Positions 25,801 to 38,600 of a DNA stretch of 64,000 nt are shown here, one piece after another. The first letter of the stretch is position 1, and the number at the start of each line of letters is the position of its first letter. This stretch comes from Mytilus trossulus (lineage: Eukaryota; Mollusca; Bivalvia; Mytilida; Mytilidae). A program made the position numbers and the translations under genes. The stretch lies in assembly GCF_036588685.1 (NCBI RefSeq), contig NC_086383.1:39812171-39876170 (forward strand), written 5' to 3'. The notes under the pieces were generated by a model. The model was given only the letters and a program-made list of their open reading frames with translations, did not search any database and was not told the DNA's origin.

Positions 25801-28800
25801 AAGTGTAATATCTATAATATCACTCTCAATGGCGGATCAATAACTTTTTTTTATAGTTTTGCTCTCTCAAATGCCGGTCATAAATCTCCAAGAATTCATC
25901 AAGGATCCATGGATGGGGGCTTCTAAAATTAAGAATAAAAATTGGGAATGTGTCAAAGAGACACCAACAAGACCATGGAACAGAAAATAGCAGAAGGTCA
26001 CCAACAAGTCTTCAATGCAGAAAAAATTCCCGCACCCAGAGGCGTCCTTCATATGGCCCCTAAACAAATATATATATACTAGTTCAGTGATATTTAACGC
26101 CATACAAGAACTGAAATTAAAAATAACACAGAACTAACAAAGCCCAGAGGCGCCTTACAAAAATGCGGCGGGGTTTAACATGCTTATGAGATCTCACACC
26201 TCCCCTGTACCTTTTGCCAATGTAGAAAAATAAACGCATAACAATACGAACATTAAAATTCAGTTCAAGACAATATTAATTAGTATGACAACATAATTGA
26301 AAATATGCAGTATTACATAGGAAATTAAAAATCTGCCCCTCAATTATGACACAATTGCATTTAATAAGTATTTGGATAATTGGATCCCCGTTCCGATTGT
26401 GACATTGCAGCGAAATATAACATTATTGTTTATAATTGATCAATATATAATGAAAATATTGTTTTTGTCTCATAAATTAAGAATATAAGAGACTGCATAG
26501 ATGAGTAGATGAGATTTGCAGAATTAAGAACAATCTACCCCCCCCCCCCAAAAAAAAAAATAATTATAAAACAAACAAAAAAATCAAGCGACAACAAAAA
26601 GAAAACAACAAAAAACAAACAAGCAAACAAACAAACAAACAACAACATAATACAGACTTGCGAAAAGTAGAGAAACACATAGTGAATATAGACCCATGAG
26701 CATTAAATATCTAACAAAAAAAAGAAATAAAATATTAAAGAATATAGCATTCCATGACCGACCCTCATCCAGACTGTTCTAAATTTATAAATTTCTACTG
26801 AAAATCTTTTGAATAACAGGTCGGAAGAGAATGCTACTGTGGTAACGATAGTTCACGGTTTATACCAATGCCAGAAGCAGATTGTTATCATGTATGTTTG
26901 GGAAATATTGCAAAGAAATGCGGAGCACATTGGCGCTTGAGCATATATAAAATCGGTAATCACTTTATATATTTTAATTTATAGAAATACGAACAAATCT
27001 TTTACACTATTATCTTTCTAGTCGCCAATTTTGTATTATGCGCTGTTAAGCTAGGTTCACTCTGCCGATCAGATCAACTCGATGATAGCGATTATCCAAA
27101 TTTTCACAACCAAGCGTCATCAAATTCTTTATCGGGTCTGTTAACGACTTCGACCCGACTACTATTCGACTGTACATGACATTAACCATTCACGACACCT
27201 GAACGAATCCATCACTACTCGAACCCGACCACTAATTGAATACGTATTCGATAATTCCAAACAATTCACGATCTCTTCAGGATCATCACTCGACTGGTAA
27301 GACTAAATCAACTATACTCGATCTCAGCCTGATCTCAAACAGACCACATCGACCTCTTCGGATAGGGGTTGTAGGTCTAATCGGGAATTGGTCAGGTATG
27401 TACAATTTCAGTATAAAACATTTTTTTTTTCATATGACCAGCTGCAGCGAAGGAGACGTAACGTGTGTCCCTTGTCTGCCATTAAGTTAGAACCAACAAT
27501 GAGTTTCCTTTCTCTAATTGTATTTGGCCCCAAACATATTTTATGAAACGTACAAACCATGCGTATTACCATCAAACACAGATCAAGTTTGGATTTGGGT
27601 GGTGTCACATTTACCGTTCTTGAGTAATAACACTTTATAACGTGATATGTTAGCTAGCCTCTTACCTGTGTTCCATGGACACACTCTCTGTTTATTTGGG
27701 AAGATTCAGTAGATCACAAAAGGTCTCAGTAAAATCATACATTTAAGATATCTACATTGAAAAAAGCAGTTGGATTAGTGTCAAGGCGGTGAATAACCGT
27801 GACGGAGCTTGAAGTAAGCGTAGAAAACGAACAAAAAGGCGTAGACAGCAACTGGTGCCTTCATGTTTATGTGACAGTGGCCGAAACGGCGACCACTGTT
27901 TGGGCAGTATGAAGCAAAATACAAAATATACTGGAATCCGATGAAAACTTGAAACGGAAAGTCCAAATGGCAAGATCAAAAGTTCTAGAGACTTGTAGGA
28001 GCGCAACAAAGAAGACCCGAATGGTTATAAAAACTTCTTTTGTCTTTCTTTTGAAATTTTAATCATTCTTACAAAAGTACAGACAAGTATTGTACATTGA
28101 GGAATGCGTGTACAGTTAAAGATAAAAAGTAACCATTTTTTTTTCTAGAAAAAATATGAGAGTTAATCAGATCGGCTCAAAATTTTAGAAATCCTTTAGA
28201 AGTCATGTGCACTCGTGTTTGGCTGCGTAGAGATTGAGGAGTGGTCGAATGTGGTCGCGTAGAGATCAGGTATTGATCTAGTTAGTCTTGGATAAGCAAA
28301 ATAGAGTATAAGAAGTCGCACTAATTATAAAGCCATCGGGCATTAATCGAGTTAATCTGGACCATATAAAACAGATTGGCGTTGATCTGGAAATGATCGG
28401 ATATAAGTCGAGCAAAGGTTGAGATGATCGATAACTGATCGGTAAAATATTTGTATTCCGACCATACTCGTCCGGTACACGATTCTCTTCCCATTCGACC
28501 CCTACTCGACGAATTATCGATCTCTTCTCGAGTGACTTGCTTCTCTATCCTTACTCGAACACTTTTGACATGTCAAAAACTCTCGCATAGAAAATCAGAT
28601 CGATGACAACCCGTGCATTCTTTTCTATTGAGTCAGACCATTCTACAAACCGACTAATTAGTCTTGTTCGCGTTGGTCTTTTCGACAGTGAGAACCTAGC
28701 TTTATAACTTGAACGAGAGATCGTGTTATTATTTTGGAAAAAGTCAGAATTAAATAATATACAATAACATTTAGAATGAAAATGGGATATATGTCAAAGA

Positions 28801-29760
28801 GACAACAACCCTACCAAAGAGAGGACAACATCCGAAAGCCATAAGTAGTTTTCTGCCTTTTCCGATTTATACAAGTATAGGTATCACCGTTTCAAGATGA
28901 TGTTGGTAGTTTAAACGACCTTAATTTGCTATACAGCCCTCGCACAGTCGGTCCTCACATAAAGGGACAGGAATCAAAACTGACAACTGTTCAACAGACA
29001 TTTATATAACAATGGAGCATACAAGATCATCTGCATCCGAACAAAGAAAAAGAGTTATGAACCTCAAAAGATGGAAGTACATACAAATGTACACTTATAA
29101 AAAGGGGATACACGAAAGAACGGAAATTAAGGACAAAACTGCCAAAAAACTCTAAGATCGTGTATTTTAAATACACGTCTATACATTGTATAATAATTCA
29201 TTAAATAGTTACTATGTCTTTTGTAAAGAATAGTGTAATTTATAAATGTTAAGTTATAAATACTAGAATGACACAAACACGTCATCATTATGCATTATAC
29301 ACTGTAATCGATCAGTCCTAAATCTAAATGTCGCAACAGACAAATCTGAAGGAGCAAATACAGGAAGAGTTGTTAGATCTTTAATAAACCGAGTTTCTGC
29401 AATTGTATCTACAATAACACATATTTTTTTTAAGCGTGTCAACATGATGACCCCAGTCGCACAACGACGTTACAAATGCCTGTGAGCAGTATGCATGTGC
29501 CAACACTAGACGAGGTTTTGGAAAATATCGCTAAAATTCAAAAGGAAATTTCAGTAGATCGAAAAGAAACAACAGCCTATAAGAATACTAAAGTTTCAGC
29601 AAAGGACGACCGGATGTCATCGAAGTCAATTGGAATTGTGGGAATTCTTGTTGTGGTGCTGCCATTCCTTATATCATTTCTGCTTGATATTGTTACGTGG
29701 GACAGTCCGGGAGCCATGGCGAAAAAACGTAACCTGAGAAAAATTAAAGTTGTTGATTAA
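22793..29760 (+). CDS. WSC-domain single-pass membrane protein, paralog B (4 exons, 224 aa)
   Basis: Exons are 22793-22862, 25656-25798, 26820-26955 and 29435-29760, with the same phases (1, 0, 1) as gene A and an open joined frame. The signal peptide begins MQGVPIILIFGMLL; the WSC domain spans about residues 27-115, the membrane helix 181-200, and the tail is KKRNLRKIKVVD. All WSC cysteines are present, but the usual CGG near the end of the domain is CGA, and exon 3 differs from A at 11 of 45 residues. The first glycosylation site is QNRT instead of ENRT. Intron 1 contains a hAT relic and intron 3 a TTA-flanked inverted-repeat element. AATAAA at 29808-29813 is a plausible polyadenylation signal 48 bases after the stop. 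Ligand unknown; no inactivating change was seen in the four exons. Confidence 0.85.
23035..23235 (+). repeat. Second SINE-like family, intron 1 of gene B
   Basis: Contains GACCTTCGATAGGAAA and the B-box-like GCGGGGTTCGAACTCCC. It resembles 48275-48500. It does not fold as a tRNA. Confidence 0.6.
23550..25110 (+). mobile_element. Older retroelement tail split by the hAT element
   Basis: CCGGAGCACC...GGAGTTCGTGTTGTTTCTTA before 23621 and TTATGTCCTTTGGTTTTG after 25028 resemble the 3' tail seen at 38890-38990. The hAT insertion interrupts it. Confidence 0.5.
23629..25020 (-). mobile_element. hAT-type DNA transposon relic, 1392 bp, intron 1 of gene B
   Basis: The terminal inverted repeats are CAGGCCTGGGG...CCCCAGGCCTG, flanked by a perfect 8 bp target duplication TTCATAAC (23621-23628 and 25021-25028). 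Both ends are rich in TAATG/CATTAC subterminal repeats. The minus strand near 24130-24000 encodes a hAT C-terminal signature, AISHTSAPVERLFSIAGK, preceded after about 30 residues by a stop where the family has a tryptophan. Most of the transposase is missing, so it is non-autonomous. Confidence 0.9.
25656..25798 (+). CDS. Gene B exon 2, first half of WSC domain
   Basis: Acceptor TTTTGCTAG ends at 25655; donor GTAAGTG starts at 25799. It encodes EHLGCFLDSQNRT and the TRCSKYCC cluster. Confidence 0.88.
25921..26290 (-). repeat. Dispersed repeat, reverse copy of the 424-562 family
   Basis: Reads TTGGGAATGTGTCAAAGAGA, then CCCGCACCCAGAGGCG; longer than other copies and lies in intron 2 of gene B. 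Confidence 0.7.
26534..26642 (+). repeat. Low-complexity tract in intron 2 of gene B
   Basis: A C-run followed by an A-run, then CAAA/CAAACAA simple repeats. Confidence 0.85.
26820..26955 (+). CDS. Gene B exon 3, second half of WSC domain
   Basis: Acceptor AATAACAG ends at 26819; donor GTAATC starts at 26956. It encodes VGRECYCGNDSS through KCGAHWRLSIYKI. The Gly after the KCG is replaced by Ala. Confidence 0.88.
27049..28701. mobile_element. Inverted-repeat element with TTA target duplication, 1653 bp, intron 3 of gene B
   Basis: Ends are AGCTAGGTTCACTCTGCCGA and, on the other strand, AGCTAGGTTCTCACTGTCGA, flanked by TTA at 27046-27048 and 28702-28704. This fits PIF/Harbinger-type insertion. 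The ends are rich in GATC/TCGA words. No transposase was found, so it is non-autonomous. Confidence 0.8.
28770..29000 (-). repeat. Dispersed repeat, diverged reverse copy of the 424-562 family
   Basis: AATGGGATATATGTCAAAGA GAcaacaaccc-type sequence; in intron 3 of gene B, just after a transposable element. Confidence 0.5.
29435..29760 (+). CDS. Gene B exon 4, stalk, membrane helix and tail
   Basis: The T-rich acceptor ends TTTAAG at 29434. It begins ACQHDDPSRTTT, then the conserved stalk, a hydrophobic span and a basic tail. The sequence and about 60 bases of 3' flank are almost the same as in gene A. Confidence 0.88.
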
Positions 29761-30634
29761 AACATATTTCTAGCAAATGGAATCGATACAGGAATTGAGA
29801 ACTTTAAAATAAATGCATAATGTGAGGCGGAACCATACGTCATTTAATTATGAGGAAGCGGAAATTGTGCGACGTAAAAAGTGAAGTGAATTTCATTGTT
29901 GGAATCCTGCTTTGCTTTTTTGGAACAAAAATCTGTAATCTTTATATATACCGTACAGTGGGTTGTTTTCACGGGATGTTTATTTTCGCTTGTTTAAGAG
30001 TGTAAAAGAAAATCTCCAAGATTAATTCCGCTAAAATCTATGCATATGTTTGGTTCTTTCTAATACATTTAATAGTTAAAGCGATTTTAAAAGTTAACGA
30101 TATTTTTGTTCGAAGCTGATTGGTCAATAACGGTTTATATAAATTGAAATATCACTTCTTTGTTTATGAATCATTGCTTTGAAGCGGTTACAATCTTTTA
30201 TTTATCAAACTTCACGATTCTCAGATACATGTTGCTATTGTTCCCTCTGTTTTATGTGCTTTACCGATTGATTGATATTCCGGTATTTAAAGATGACTTT
30301 TTTGTACATTTGTACTTGGGTGAAAAATCCAGAATTTTAAATTAATACTATAAGCCGGAAGAGCATTAGTTAAAGAACAAAATAAGCTAAAAAATATTGA
30401 TGTGTTGGAACTATTTTGTGTTAATAAATGTACTACTTTCTGGTATGTGCTTTCAGGTCGGGCCTGAATTAGGGGTGATACAACTCAATTTCTTTTAGCA
30501 TTCCCGTAACGTAAATGGTTGAAACAAATTAAACCCTATATAACGTGCTGTCTTACATATAATCGAAAATCTTGAACGTCAGACTAAAATTTGAAAGTTT
30601 TTGGTAAAATTATCTTACTGTTCTTGCTAATTAG

Positions 30635-30810
30635 CCTTTTTAGAATCTAGAATACTATGGGTAATCTCATTGTTCGTACACCAAAATGTAAATTACGTTA
30701 GGTCATTGGTTGAATTTCTATTGTTTATCACTTATTTCACCAATCAGAACGTTTTGGTGTACATTTTTTGAAATATTACCCAGAATGCAATATATTCTAA
30801 AATGGCGAAT
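30635..30810. mobile_element. Short inverted-repeat element (MITE-like)
   Basis: Left TTAGAATCTAGAATACTATG and GTACACCAAAATGT pair with right ACATTTTTTGAAATATTACC and AATATATTCTAAAA. Related pieces lie at 11510-11590 and 23430-23530. Confidence 0.55.
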
Positions 30811-31859
30811 TGCAGACATTTGTACGTGTCTATATATTTAGTAAAAACTTTAATAGACTTGAAACGACTCAGAACTTGCCATAGTGTATAGATATGTACA
30901 TGTTGAATAATGTATACTGCCATCGAGATAGCCTTTAGTGATAGTATGACCAGGTTGTTGGTCACCTCTGTCATAAAGTTTCGGAGGAAACTAGCGGTAG
31001 ATCAGATTAAGTCCAAGTCGCTGGAAAGTTTTCATATTTATCTCGCATCCAGATATTTCAAACATTAAAACATAATTGAATTAAAACAAATATAAATACA
31101 AATCCAAACATGAACGAAATATTATTATCATTGGATTGATGTTTCATGGAAGTACTCTCGCCTTTTTTTCACAAACAATTACTAACACTCAATTAGAGTA
31201 TGGTCAAAAATAGTCAAGGCGAAACATCTAAAAATTTAGAATAATGGGCTGCTAAAATATAGGACATAGAGAATACTGGACAAAAAATATAAAAAATATA
31301 GAACAATGAACAAAAGTATAAAGCATACAGAATTATTAGCAAACATTGTTAGATACAAGAATATGAAGAATAGACATTATGGACAACAAGAATCTTAAGT
31401 ATAGAAAATAATGAACAAAAAAATATAAAAAAAAAAGATATATATAGAAAAATTATCCAAAATGTAAAGGAATCAGATACAGCTCCACATCCTAACAATA
31501 TAATTCTATTATCCATGTTTTATGTTTTATACTTTTAATGTTGAAGACTCGTTCGTTCTGTCCATTAGCATATAAACAGCAAATGTGAAATTGTTAATAT
31601 CCATTAAATAATTAGAATATTTGTTCTTTACAATGTACCGTACTACCCCTGAAATCAGGTGAGCAACTAAAAAAAAATACAATGTAGATGTTAAGATATT
31701 AATTATCCGTCAGATAATTAGATCAAATTTAGAATAGAGGTTAATATATTCCTTTTAAATGGCTTCAAAATATATAATTCAATATAATGATTCATTTCTC
31801 CCTTGCTAGTGGATATTCAAATTCAGTATATGACTGCATGTTTATCCGAAACCGCCATA

Positions 31860-32045
31860 CATATAGAGGGAAAAGTAAACAGCAACAAAAATATATGAGG
31901 AAAAGTCAAAACGGAACGTCCGTAATCAAATGTCAAAATCAAAAGCTCAAACACATCAAACAAATGGATAACAACTTTCATATTACTGACTTGGTACAGG
32001 CCTTTCCTTATGTAGAAAATGTTGAATTAAAGTTCTTACTTGTAT
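31860..32045 (+). repeat. Dispersed repeat with CAAATGGATAACAA
   Basis: Second copy of the 21835-21990 family; it accounts for an 86-codon open frame here. Confidence 0.6.
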
Positions 32046-33859
32046 GAAAGTCGCATAACACTTCAAGAAAGGGGTACAGCAGTTAACATTTAATTTATCA
32101 TCTTAATCACAATTAAATCGAACAAGTATGTAACAAAGAAACACAAAATTTATATAGACAAAGAATATTAGCAAAAATAAGAGATGGGAATAAAAAACAT
32201 TGACATAGCACAAAAAATACAATGACGGGATGTAAAATATAGAGTTACGTTATATGTTACAAAGAAATACAAAAAAGACATATAGACAAAGAACATTAGC
32301 AAACATGATAGACAAGAATAAGAAAATTTGCCATAGAACACTAACACAATAACGGGATGTATAAGTTCAGAGCCACGTCAAATGAATATCACCAAAAAAC
32401 AATCCCAGTCTAGATCGTAAAAGCAATATTCATAAAGACAAAAAAAGGAATACACGTTATGAAGATGATAAGCAACATCAGTGCCCAGAATCTATATTCA
32501 AGACCATCGTAAACTATTTGTAAAGTTGATATGGAACATTTATCAACAAGGTAATTTACCTTCCGATGATTTTTGTTAGAAAAAGGCCGACACGTTCTTC
32601 GACATACCCCGGGTTCATAAACTTTCTACTCCGACACCGGTGACGTTCTACAAAGTCTGATTATCATGTCACCGGGGAAACAAGGTGACTTGTCGGGTGT
32701 GTAACAAGTGCCCGAATGAATGGCCTCTTGTTACTGAAATTGTGTGATGCACCTGATCACAAAACGAACGATTGCTGGTAATAGCAATGAGAACTCTGGA
32801 GACTGGAACTCGGGTGAAAACTGACTACTGAGACTCTGGAACTAGCGATGAATAAACCAATAATTCAGCATGGAATACTTTTATTTTTATTACGGATGGA
32901 CTGTGTTCAGGGTAAAGTCCTGAGTCCGAATCTTGCTTATAGAAATTATAAACAAGTATTTATACACAATTGAATTAACAAGTAGGGACATAACAAATAA
33001 CAATTAATTTGAGTGATATTGTTCACTGACAAAGATTAAACTATTTTTTGAACTTGAAGAATAGATATTAAATGATAATCTGATTATGACAATTAAGAAC
33101 ATACATAATGAATAAGGTAAAATGTCACTAATTAGCTAACCGATTGAAACATGTCACTCAATGTCCAAACTGAGAATTAAATGCATATTAAAGAATGTTG
33201 ATTTTAAGTCCTGGATACGAAATGTAAATAGAAATGAAATTATAAAATATAATGAATAATAAAACACAGGTAATTAATGTCTAAAATATCAAAATTGAGA
33301 ATTAAATATTAAAGTCCTAAATATAAAACGAAGCTGCTTTTTCCACTGTCACAATCAGCTGAAAGCTCTTGAATACCAACTAATTTGGGAAATATATATC
33401 CCATATACAGGTGAAGTTGGTAAATTGCAACTAAGTTGGGGGAAATTTAAAATCGTCTCGTTTGTATAAGTCTAAAATTGAGACCGAGGTAGACATGTAC
33501 GTTGTTACTTTAGTTTCTAGTAATTAGGGGTATATTAAAGAGATATCGAATCTAAAAAGTTTGGATTATTAAGGGAAAGAACTATTATATCAGAAATTAA
33601 ATAATGTGGCTTCTTTTATCTTCTTGTTTTAGACAATTTTTGGAAAATTTGTAATTGAAAAAAAAAACACCTTTTTAAAATGATTAAAGTATGTATACAG
33701 TAAGATATAACCAAGACACAACAGAAATTTTATTCAATTTATTCAATTTTGGGTAAACACCGTTTGGACAGGAAGCCTGAGGACTCAAATTACCAAAAAC
33801 ATACCTCAAAATACAATCATAAACCATAGTGATCTAAATTTTTGTTAAATTCTAAATCG

Positions 33860-33955
33860 TTCCTACTGTCTTGGCTGAGCGTCACTGATTAGTATACGGA
33901 GACGAAACGCACATCTGGCGTACTAAATTATAATCCTGGAACCTTTGAAATCTAT
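33860..33955 (+). repeat. Dispersed repeat, GACGAAACGCACATCTGGCG type
   Basis: GCTGAGCGTCACTGATTAGT, then GACGAAACGCACATCTGGCG and ATAATCCTGGAACCTTTGA. Confidence 0.7.
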
Positions 33956-34175
33956 TGTAATGTGGTAGCGTGCTTGTCTTAGATCGTGATAGTGCGTGAG
34001 TTTGTTCCTAGGCAAACAATCCTACGCAATGTGTCTGTTTTATGGGAAGCAGCGCTTATTATTATATTGCATCAACATTTTCTCGTCTTGATATATGCAG
34101 TATTTGCTACTAGACGTTATACACTGAATCGAGTCCGATCTACCAGCTCAATCATCCGATATTAAAAATAATGAA
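33955..34175 (+). repeat. Diverged SINE-like copy
   Basis: Tail words TTTTCTCGTCTTGATATATGC and ACTAGACGTTATACAC align with the family at 12015-12400. Confidence 0.45.
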
Positions 34176-34229
34176 TGAATTAAACAAAATTGACTAAATT
34201 ACTGCCACCACTTTAAATTCTCAAAATAC

Positions 34230-34475
34230 TAGTGAATGCACCTGTCTTAAGTCAGGAACCTGTTGTTCAGTGGTTGTAATTTGACTAGACCGTTGGTTTT
34301 TCTGTTTGAATGGTTTCACACTACTAATTTTAGGGCTCTTTATAGTAGCTGTTCGCTGTGAACCAAGGCGTCGTGTTGAAGGCCATACATCGACCTATAA
34401 TAGTTGTTTACTTTTTACATATTATATATCTAGGATGAAGAGTTGTCTTATTGGCACTCATACCACGGATTCTTA
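34230..34475 (-). repeat. Dispersed repeat, reverse copy upstream of gene C
   Basis: Reads CACCTGTCTTAAGTCAGGAA to GAGTTGTCTTATTGGCACTC; same family as 49965-50405. Confidence 0.7.
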
Positions 34476-35214
34476 TATATCTATTTCGATTGATAACTTT
34501 ACTTTAATTTTAAAGAAGTCTAAAATCTATATCTACTAAATCGGTTTTGTGAAGTTGATCATACAAATACCTTGAGTTATCGACCAAATCACACTTGTTA
34601 CGGTGTTAACATTGACTTAAATGACTTTACATGGAAATCTCAAATGATCATTGCAGCTAAAAGTTATAATTTTCTCATTTGCGATCAATCCACGCCTCTG
34701 TATGTATACCTTTCAAACGTTATAAGACAAGTATTCAATTGGCTAATTATTAGGAGGTAGGGGATACTAGATTCTAACAAGTTTTGACAGAAATTAGTTT
34801 TTAAAATGCTGTATAGACTGAAAGCAAAGTATTTAAATTAACTTATACATGTAGTACTGAAATGACCAATACCTAAGTGTTAGTGAATTGACAAAATTAA
34901 GGTAGCACAATACAAAGATTTTTCATCCCCAACCAGACATCTTTAAACTTATGTAATCCCACTCATCTTTCTTTAAATTTTATAAATGAGGTATCAAAAG
35001 AAAGATGAAGGATTTATCTTTCAAGTTATGATAATTTCAATATGACATAATTATTACATAATTAATTGTTATGTAATTAGTTGCCATAATGTGATGTCCA
35101 TACTTGAATGAATTTAGCTTCTTTGTTATTCATAGCGTCCAAAAATATTTTATAGATTCTTGCACAACACAGTTTGACCTCCAAAACCGTGTCTACATGG
35201 TATGTCAAATTCAC

Positions 35215-35526
35215 TACAGAAATTTGATTTGATTTATTTAGTGCCGATTTCCTTTTAAGATTTATTTTCTTATCGGATGTATTTCCGTTAACTTATCTCT
35301 TGTAAAACCAGTTCCAATCGATAGAAGAAGATGTGATCAAACAGATATAGTTAAATCTATGTCGTTTTTTTACCTATACATCTGTATAGATAATATTATT
35401 TATCAAGGATTAGTCAGGTACATTGAATGGAATGACAATTCATGAGATCATGCGGAACTAATTTTGCGGAAAATAGCAAAACAAAAACATTAAGGGATAA
35501 AAATTGTAAATTTATTTTTATTGAAG
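35215..35526 (+). promoter_or_regulatory. Conserved block directly upstream of gene C exon 1
   Basis: Equivalent of 9870-10153; shares ATCGGATGTATTTCCGT and GGATTAGTCAGGTACATT. No distal 5' exon like those of A and B was found for C, so this block may be its only 5' control region. Confidence 0.4.
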
Positions 35527-35543
35527 GTAGTTTTACATCTAGC

Positions 35544-35619
35544 ATGCAAGGTGTTCCAAATATACTTAATTTTGGAACGTTACTTCATGTTCTAATGTCT
35601 TGTTCGTATGGAATAAACG
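35544..35619 (+). CDS. Gene C exon 1, signal peptide
   Basis: Twenty-five codons plus one base. The first five codons match gene B. Donor GTATGT starts at 35620; the candidate acceptor TTGAAG ends at 35526. Confidence 0.76.
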
Positions 35620-38600
35620 GTATGTATTTCATATTTTTTTTATATTATTTGGAAATGTTTTCTAAGCAGTACAATACACAATGTTACTCAGAAATCGAAC
35701 ATGCACTGACATTATTTATGTATGTGCCTGTCCCAAGTCAGGAGCCTGTAATTTAGTGGTTGTCGTTTGATTATGTGTTACATATTTGTTTTTCGTTCAT
35801 ATTTTTTTTTACATAAATAAGGCCGTTAGTTTTCTCGTTTGAATTGTTTTACATTGTCTTATTGGGGCCTTTTATAGCTGACTAATCGGTATGGGCTTTG
35901 CTCATTGTTGAAAGCCGTACTGTGACCTAAAATTGTTAATGTCTGTGTCATTTTGGTCTTTTGTGGATAGTTGTCTCATTGGCAATCATACCACATCTTC
36001 TTTTTTATATTGACAACGCCATATCAAAAGGACAAAACAAACCTGACCAAAAGACAAACAACAGTTATAACTTTCTGAAGCTGTTAAGTATGTTACTACA
36101 TGCATTATGTTGTTTTAATAATATCTTCATTTTAAATATAATTTGTTCAAAATTTAGAAAGGTCTTTGGTGATATTTTTCAGCAATTACTTTGCAAAACC
36201 TTCAATGATTTGAGTAAAAAAAAAGATTTGAGCTATAATCTGTTCTAAAGAGATAAGGTCTATAAGGATTTTACCAGATTCAACCCAACATTTTTTTTCT
36301 TAAAATGTCCTGTAATAGGTCAGGAGAATTGCCATTGTTATATCATAGTTCGTTTCTGTGTGTGTTACGTTAAAGTGTAATGTTTTTGTTGTGTCGTAGT
36401 TCTCCTCTTATATTTGATAAGTTTTCTTCAGTTTTAGTTTGAAGTCCGGATTTTTTTTTCTCTCAATCGATTTATGAATTTCGGAAAGCGGTATACTACT
36501 GTTGCCTTTATTAACAAAAACCTCCTCATAGTCAAGACAAGGCAACGTAAGATTTATTTTTTAATATTTCACAATATGTTATTGTTAATTTGATCTGACT
36601 TGATCATGTTGATGGATGGATTTAAAGTCATACAATACTTTAAATTAAAAAAAACATTGATACATATGGTTTTTTTTATTACTAAATGGCAAGTTTTTAT
36701 TATAAAATGTACAAATACTTTTTTTTGAAGAAAATTCTTTAGGACAAATCAATTTAATTTCTTGTTCTACGGATTTTTGGACTCCAAAATTTGGCGCGAG
36801 CGAGCGATTTGAAAATTTTAATAAAAAAATATTTAATTTGCAAATTTTTGAGGCGAAGCTTAAAAAGTAGAGGCAAGCGATTATATTTTTTTTTTGTAAA
36901 CATAAAAATAGTAGGTTTTGACAATATTAAAACTTGATTTAATTATCACTTGTACTTTGAAATTTCTTTAATTTCTGAAGTATTGTTTTCCTATTCACCA
37001 AGAAATAATTAAATCTGGTCCATGTACATGTATGACAATGAGACAATTCTCCATCCAAGTCATATTCAGTTTGGGGGCAACCCTTAATATTATAAATTTA
37101 TCCCTTTTACATGTTTTATGAGGAATCAATATAAGTAATAATATATTTGTTTGTACAAAAGGGCTCATATTTTCTCAAAGAACCATATATCTATCTGGTA
37201 TTAAATGGTCAAAACATGTCCAAGAATTTGTGTAATATTCCTATATTTACTTTTAATGTTTAAACAGTTTAATAATTATTCAAAATAAGTGGACCCCTTT
37301 TTTAGAAAAAGTTGTTTAAAATTAATGAAACTCTCCTCTTTTTGAGTACAAAATTCTAAGTTTTCAAAGGTTTTGTATATAAGAACTAAACAAATCCTTG
37401 GTCATGTTGGTATTTCTATTTTCTTTCCTACATCAGTAAAATGACCCCTTGTCTGAGGGTGGGTTGTTCTCAACCTGATAATAGCAAACACAGGTCAAAG
37501 TACGGCCTTTTACACAGGGCTTTGATACAGACCAAACAGCAAGCTAAAAAGGACCCCAAAATTATTAGCGTTTACAATTCGAACAGGAAAACCAACGATC
37601 TAATTTATATATCCGAACGGGAAAATTCCAATGAACAACATCAACAAACAATGATGAACGACAGGCCCCTGAATCAATCAGGACAGGTGCATAGACATGC
37701 AGCGGCTATGGATAGTTGTGTTTCGCCAGCATACAATATAATTGCAGTTGAAGGCAATTCCTTCAGAAGTTCTTTGTACTTTATTCTAACAACGAACATT
37801 TGTTGATAGGAATATAAGTAAGGGGGAAAGAAACCATTTTTTTGTTCTTAAAAGGTATTTCCGCTGTTCTAAATTTATTTCGGAGCATTCCCGCTTTGGA
37901 TAAATAGGTTTCATGCAAAAACAAATATTCTCACAGATATTTACACAGTGTGGTGGGGTGCTTTTATGTTTAAAATCGTTATATACAGGTATAGACTGTG
38001 ATTTTAAAAAAAGATGTTGATATCTTTTTAGAAGATTTACCAAAAAAAAAAAACGGTGCAGGAAATGGACATGATTACATTTCCGGATGCGGGAAGCGAG
38101 AATATAAAAAAAAATAAAAAAATCTGTTTTGAAAAAAATAGGTGCGGGCTGGTCCGTCGAACAATGAATCAAATTTGTGTGTCCTTAATTTATCCAAATT
38201 TAGAAGAGATTTGTTATTTTAATCATTGGCTTCCTAGACAATAATTCGCCGACATGTCTTCTGTATGCAATTACTTCAGCTGGATTATTCTACTAAAATT
38301 TAGGTGATCGCAATTAAATAATTCAAAATTTGGTGAATATGTTGAACGAATCTATCACATCGAACTAGAGATAAAGAATACTACATATACAGTATATATA
38401 AAGTCTGCCTCATATCTTGAGTTACATCTAGAAATTGACAATGCGGGTCGGTTGAAAATAAAAAAGATATAATTTGAGCTTCCAAATTGAGAACTTTACA
38501 GTTCTATGTAGCAATATTCCAGCAGCGCCTGCATACGGAGTATATATATACCAATTAATACGATATTCCCGGGTTTGTATTTCCAATCATGATTTCTTTG

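Larger units (their letters stand above)
30500..35215. other. Intergenic region B-C
   Basis: No gene found. It contains an inverted-repeat element (30635-30810), array-derived blocks (30850-31300, 31545-31690), dispersed repeats (31860-32045, 33860-34175, 34230-34475). I recognise nothing in 32100-33850. Confidence 0.5.

Noticed and set aside
31787..32047. 86-codon frame
   Set aside because: Mostly a dispersed repeat also present at 21835-21990.
35442..35756. 104-codon frame over gene C exon 1
   Set aside because: The only conserved part is the signal-peptide exon 35544-35619; the rest is leader, intron and a dispersed repeat.
37441..37806. 121-codon frame
   Set aside because: Runs through a decayed copy of a dispersed repeat; composition and homology are those of the repeat.
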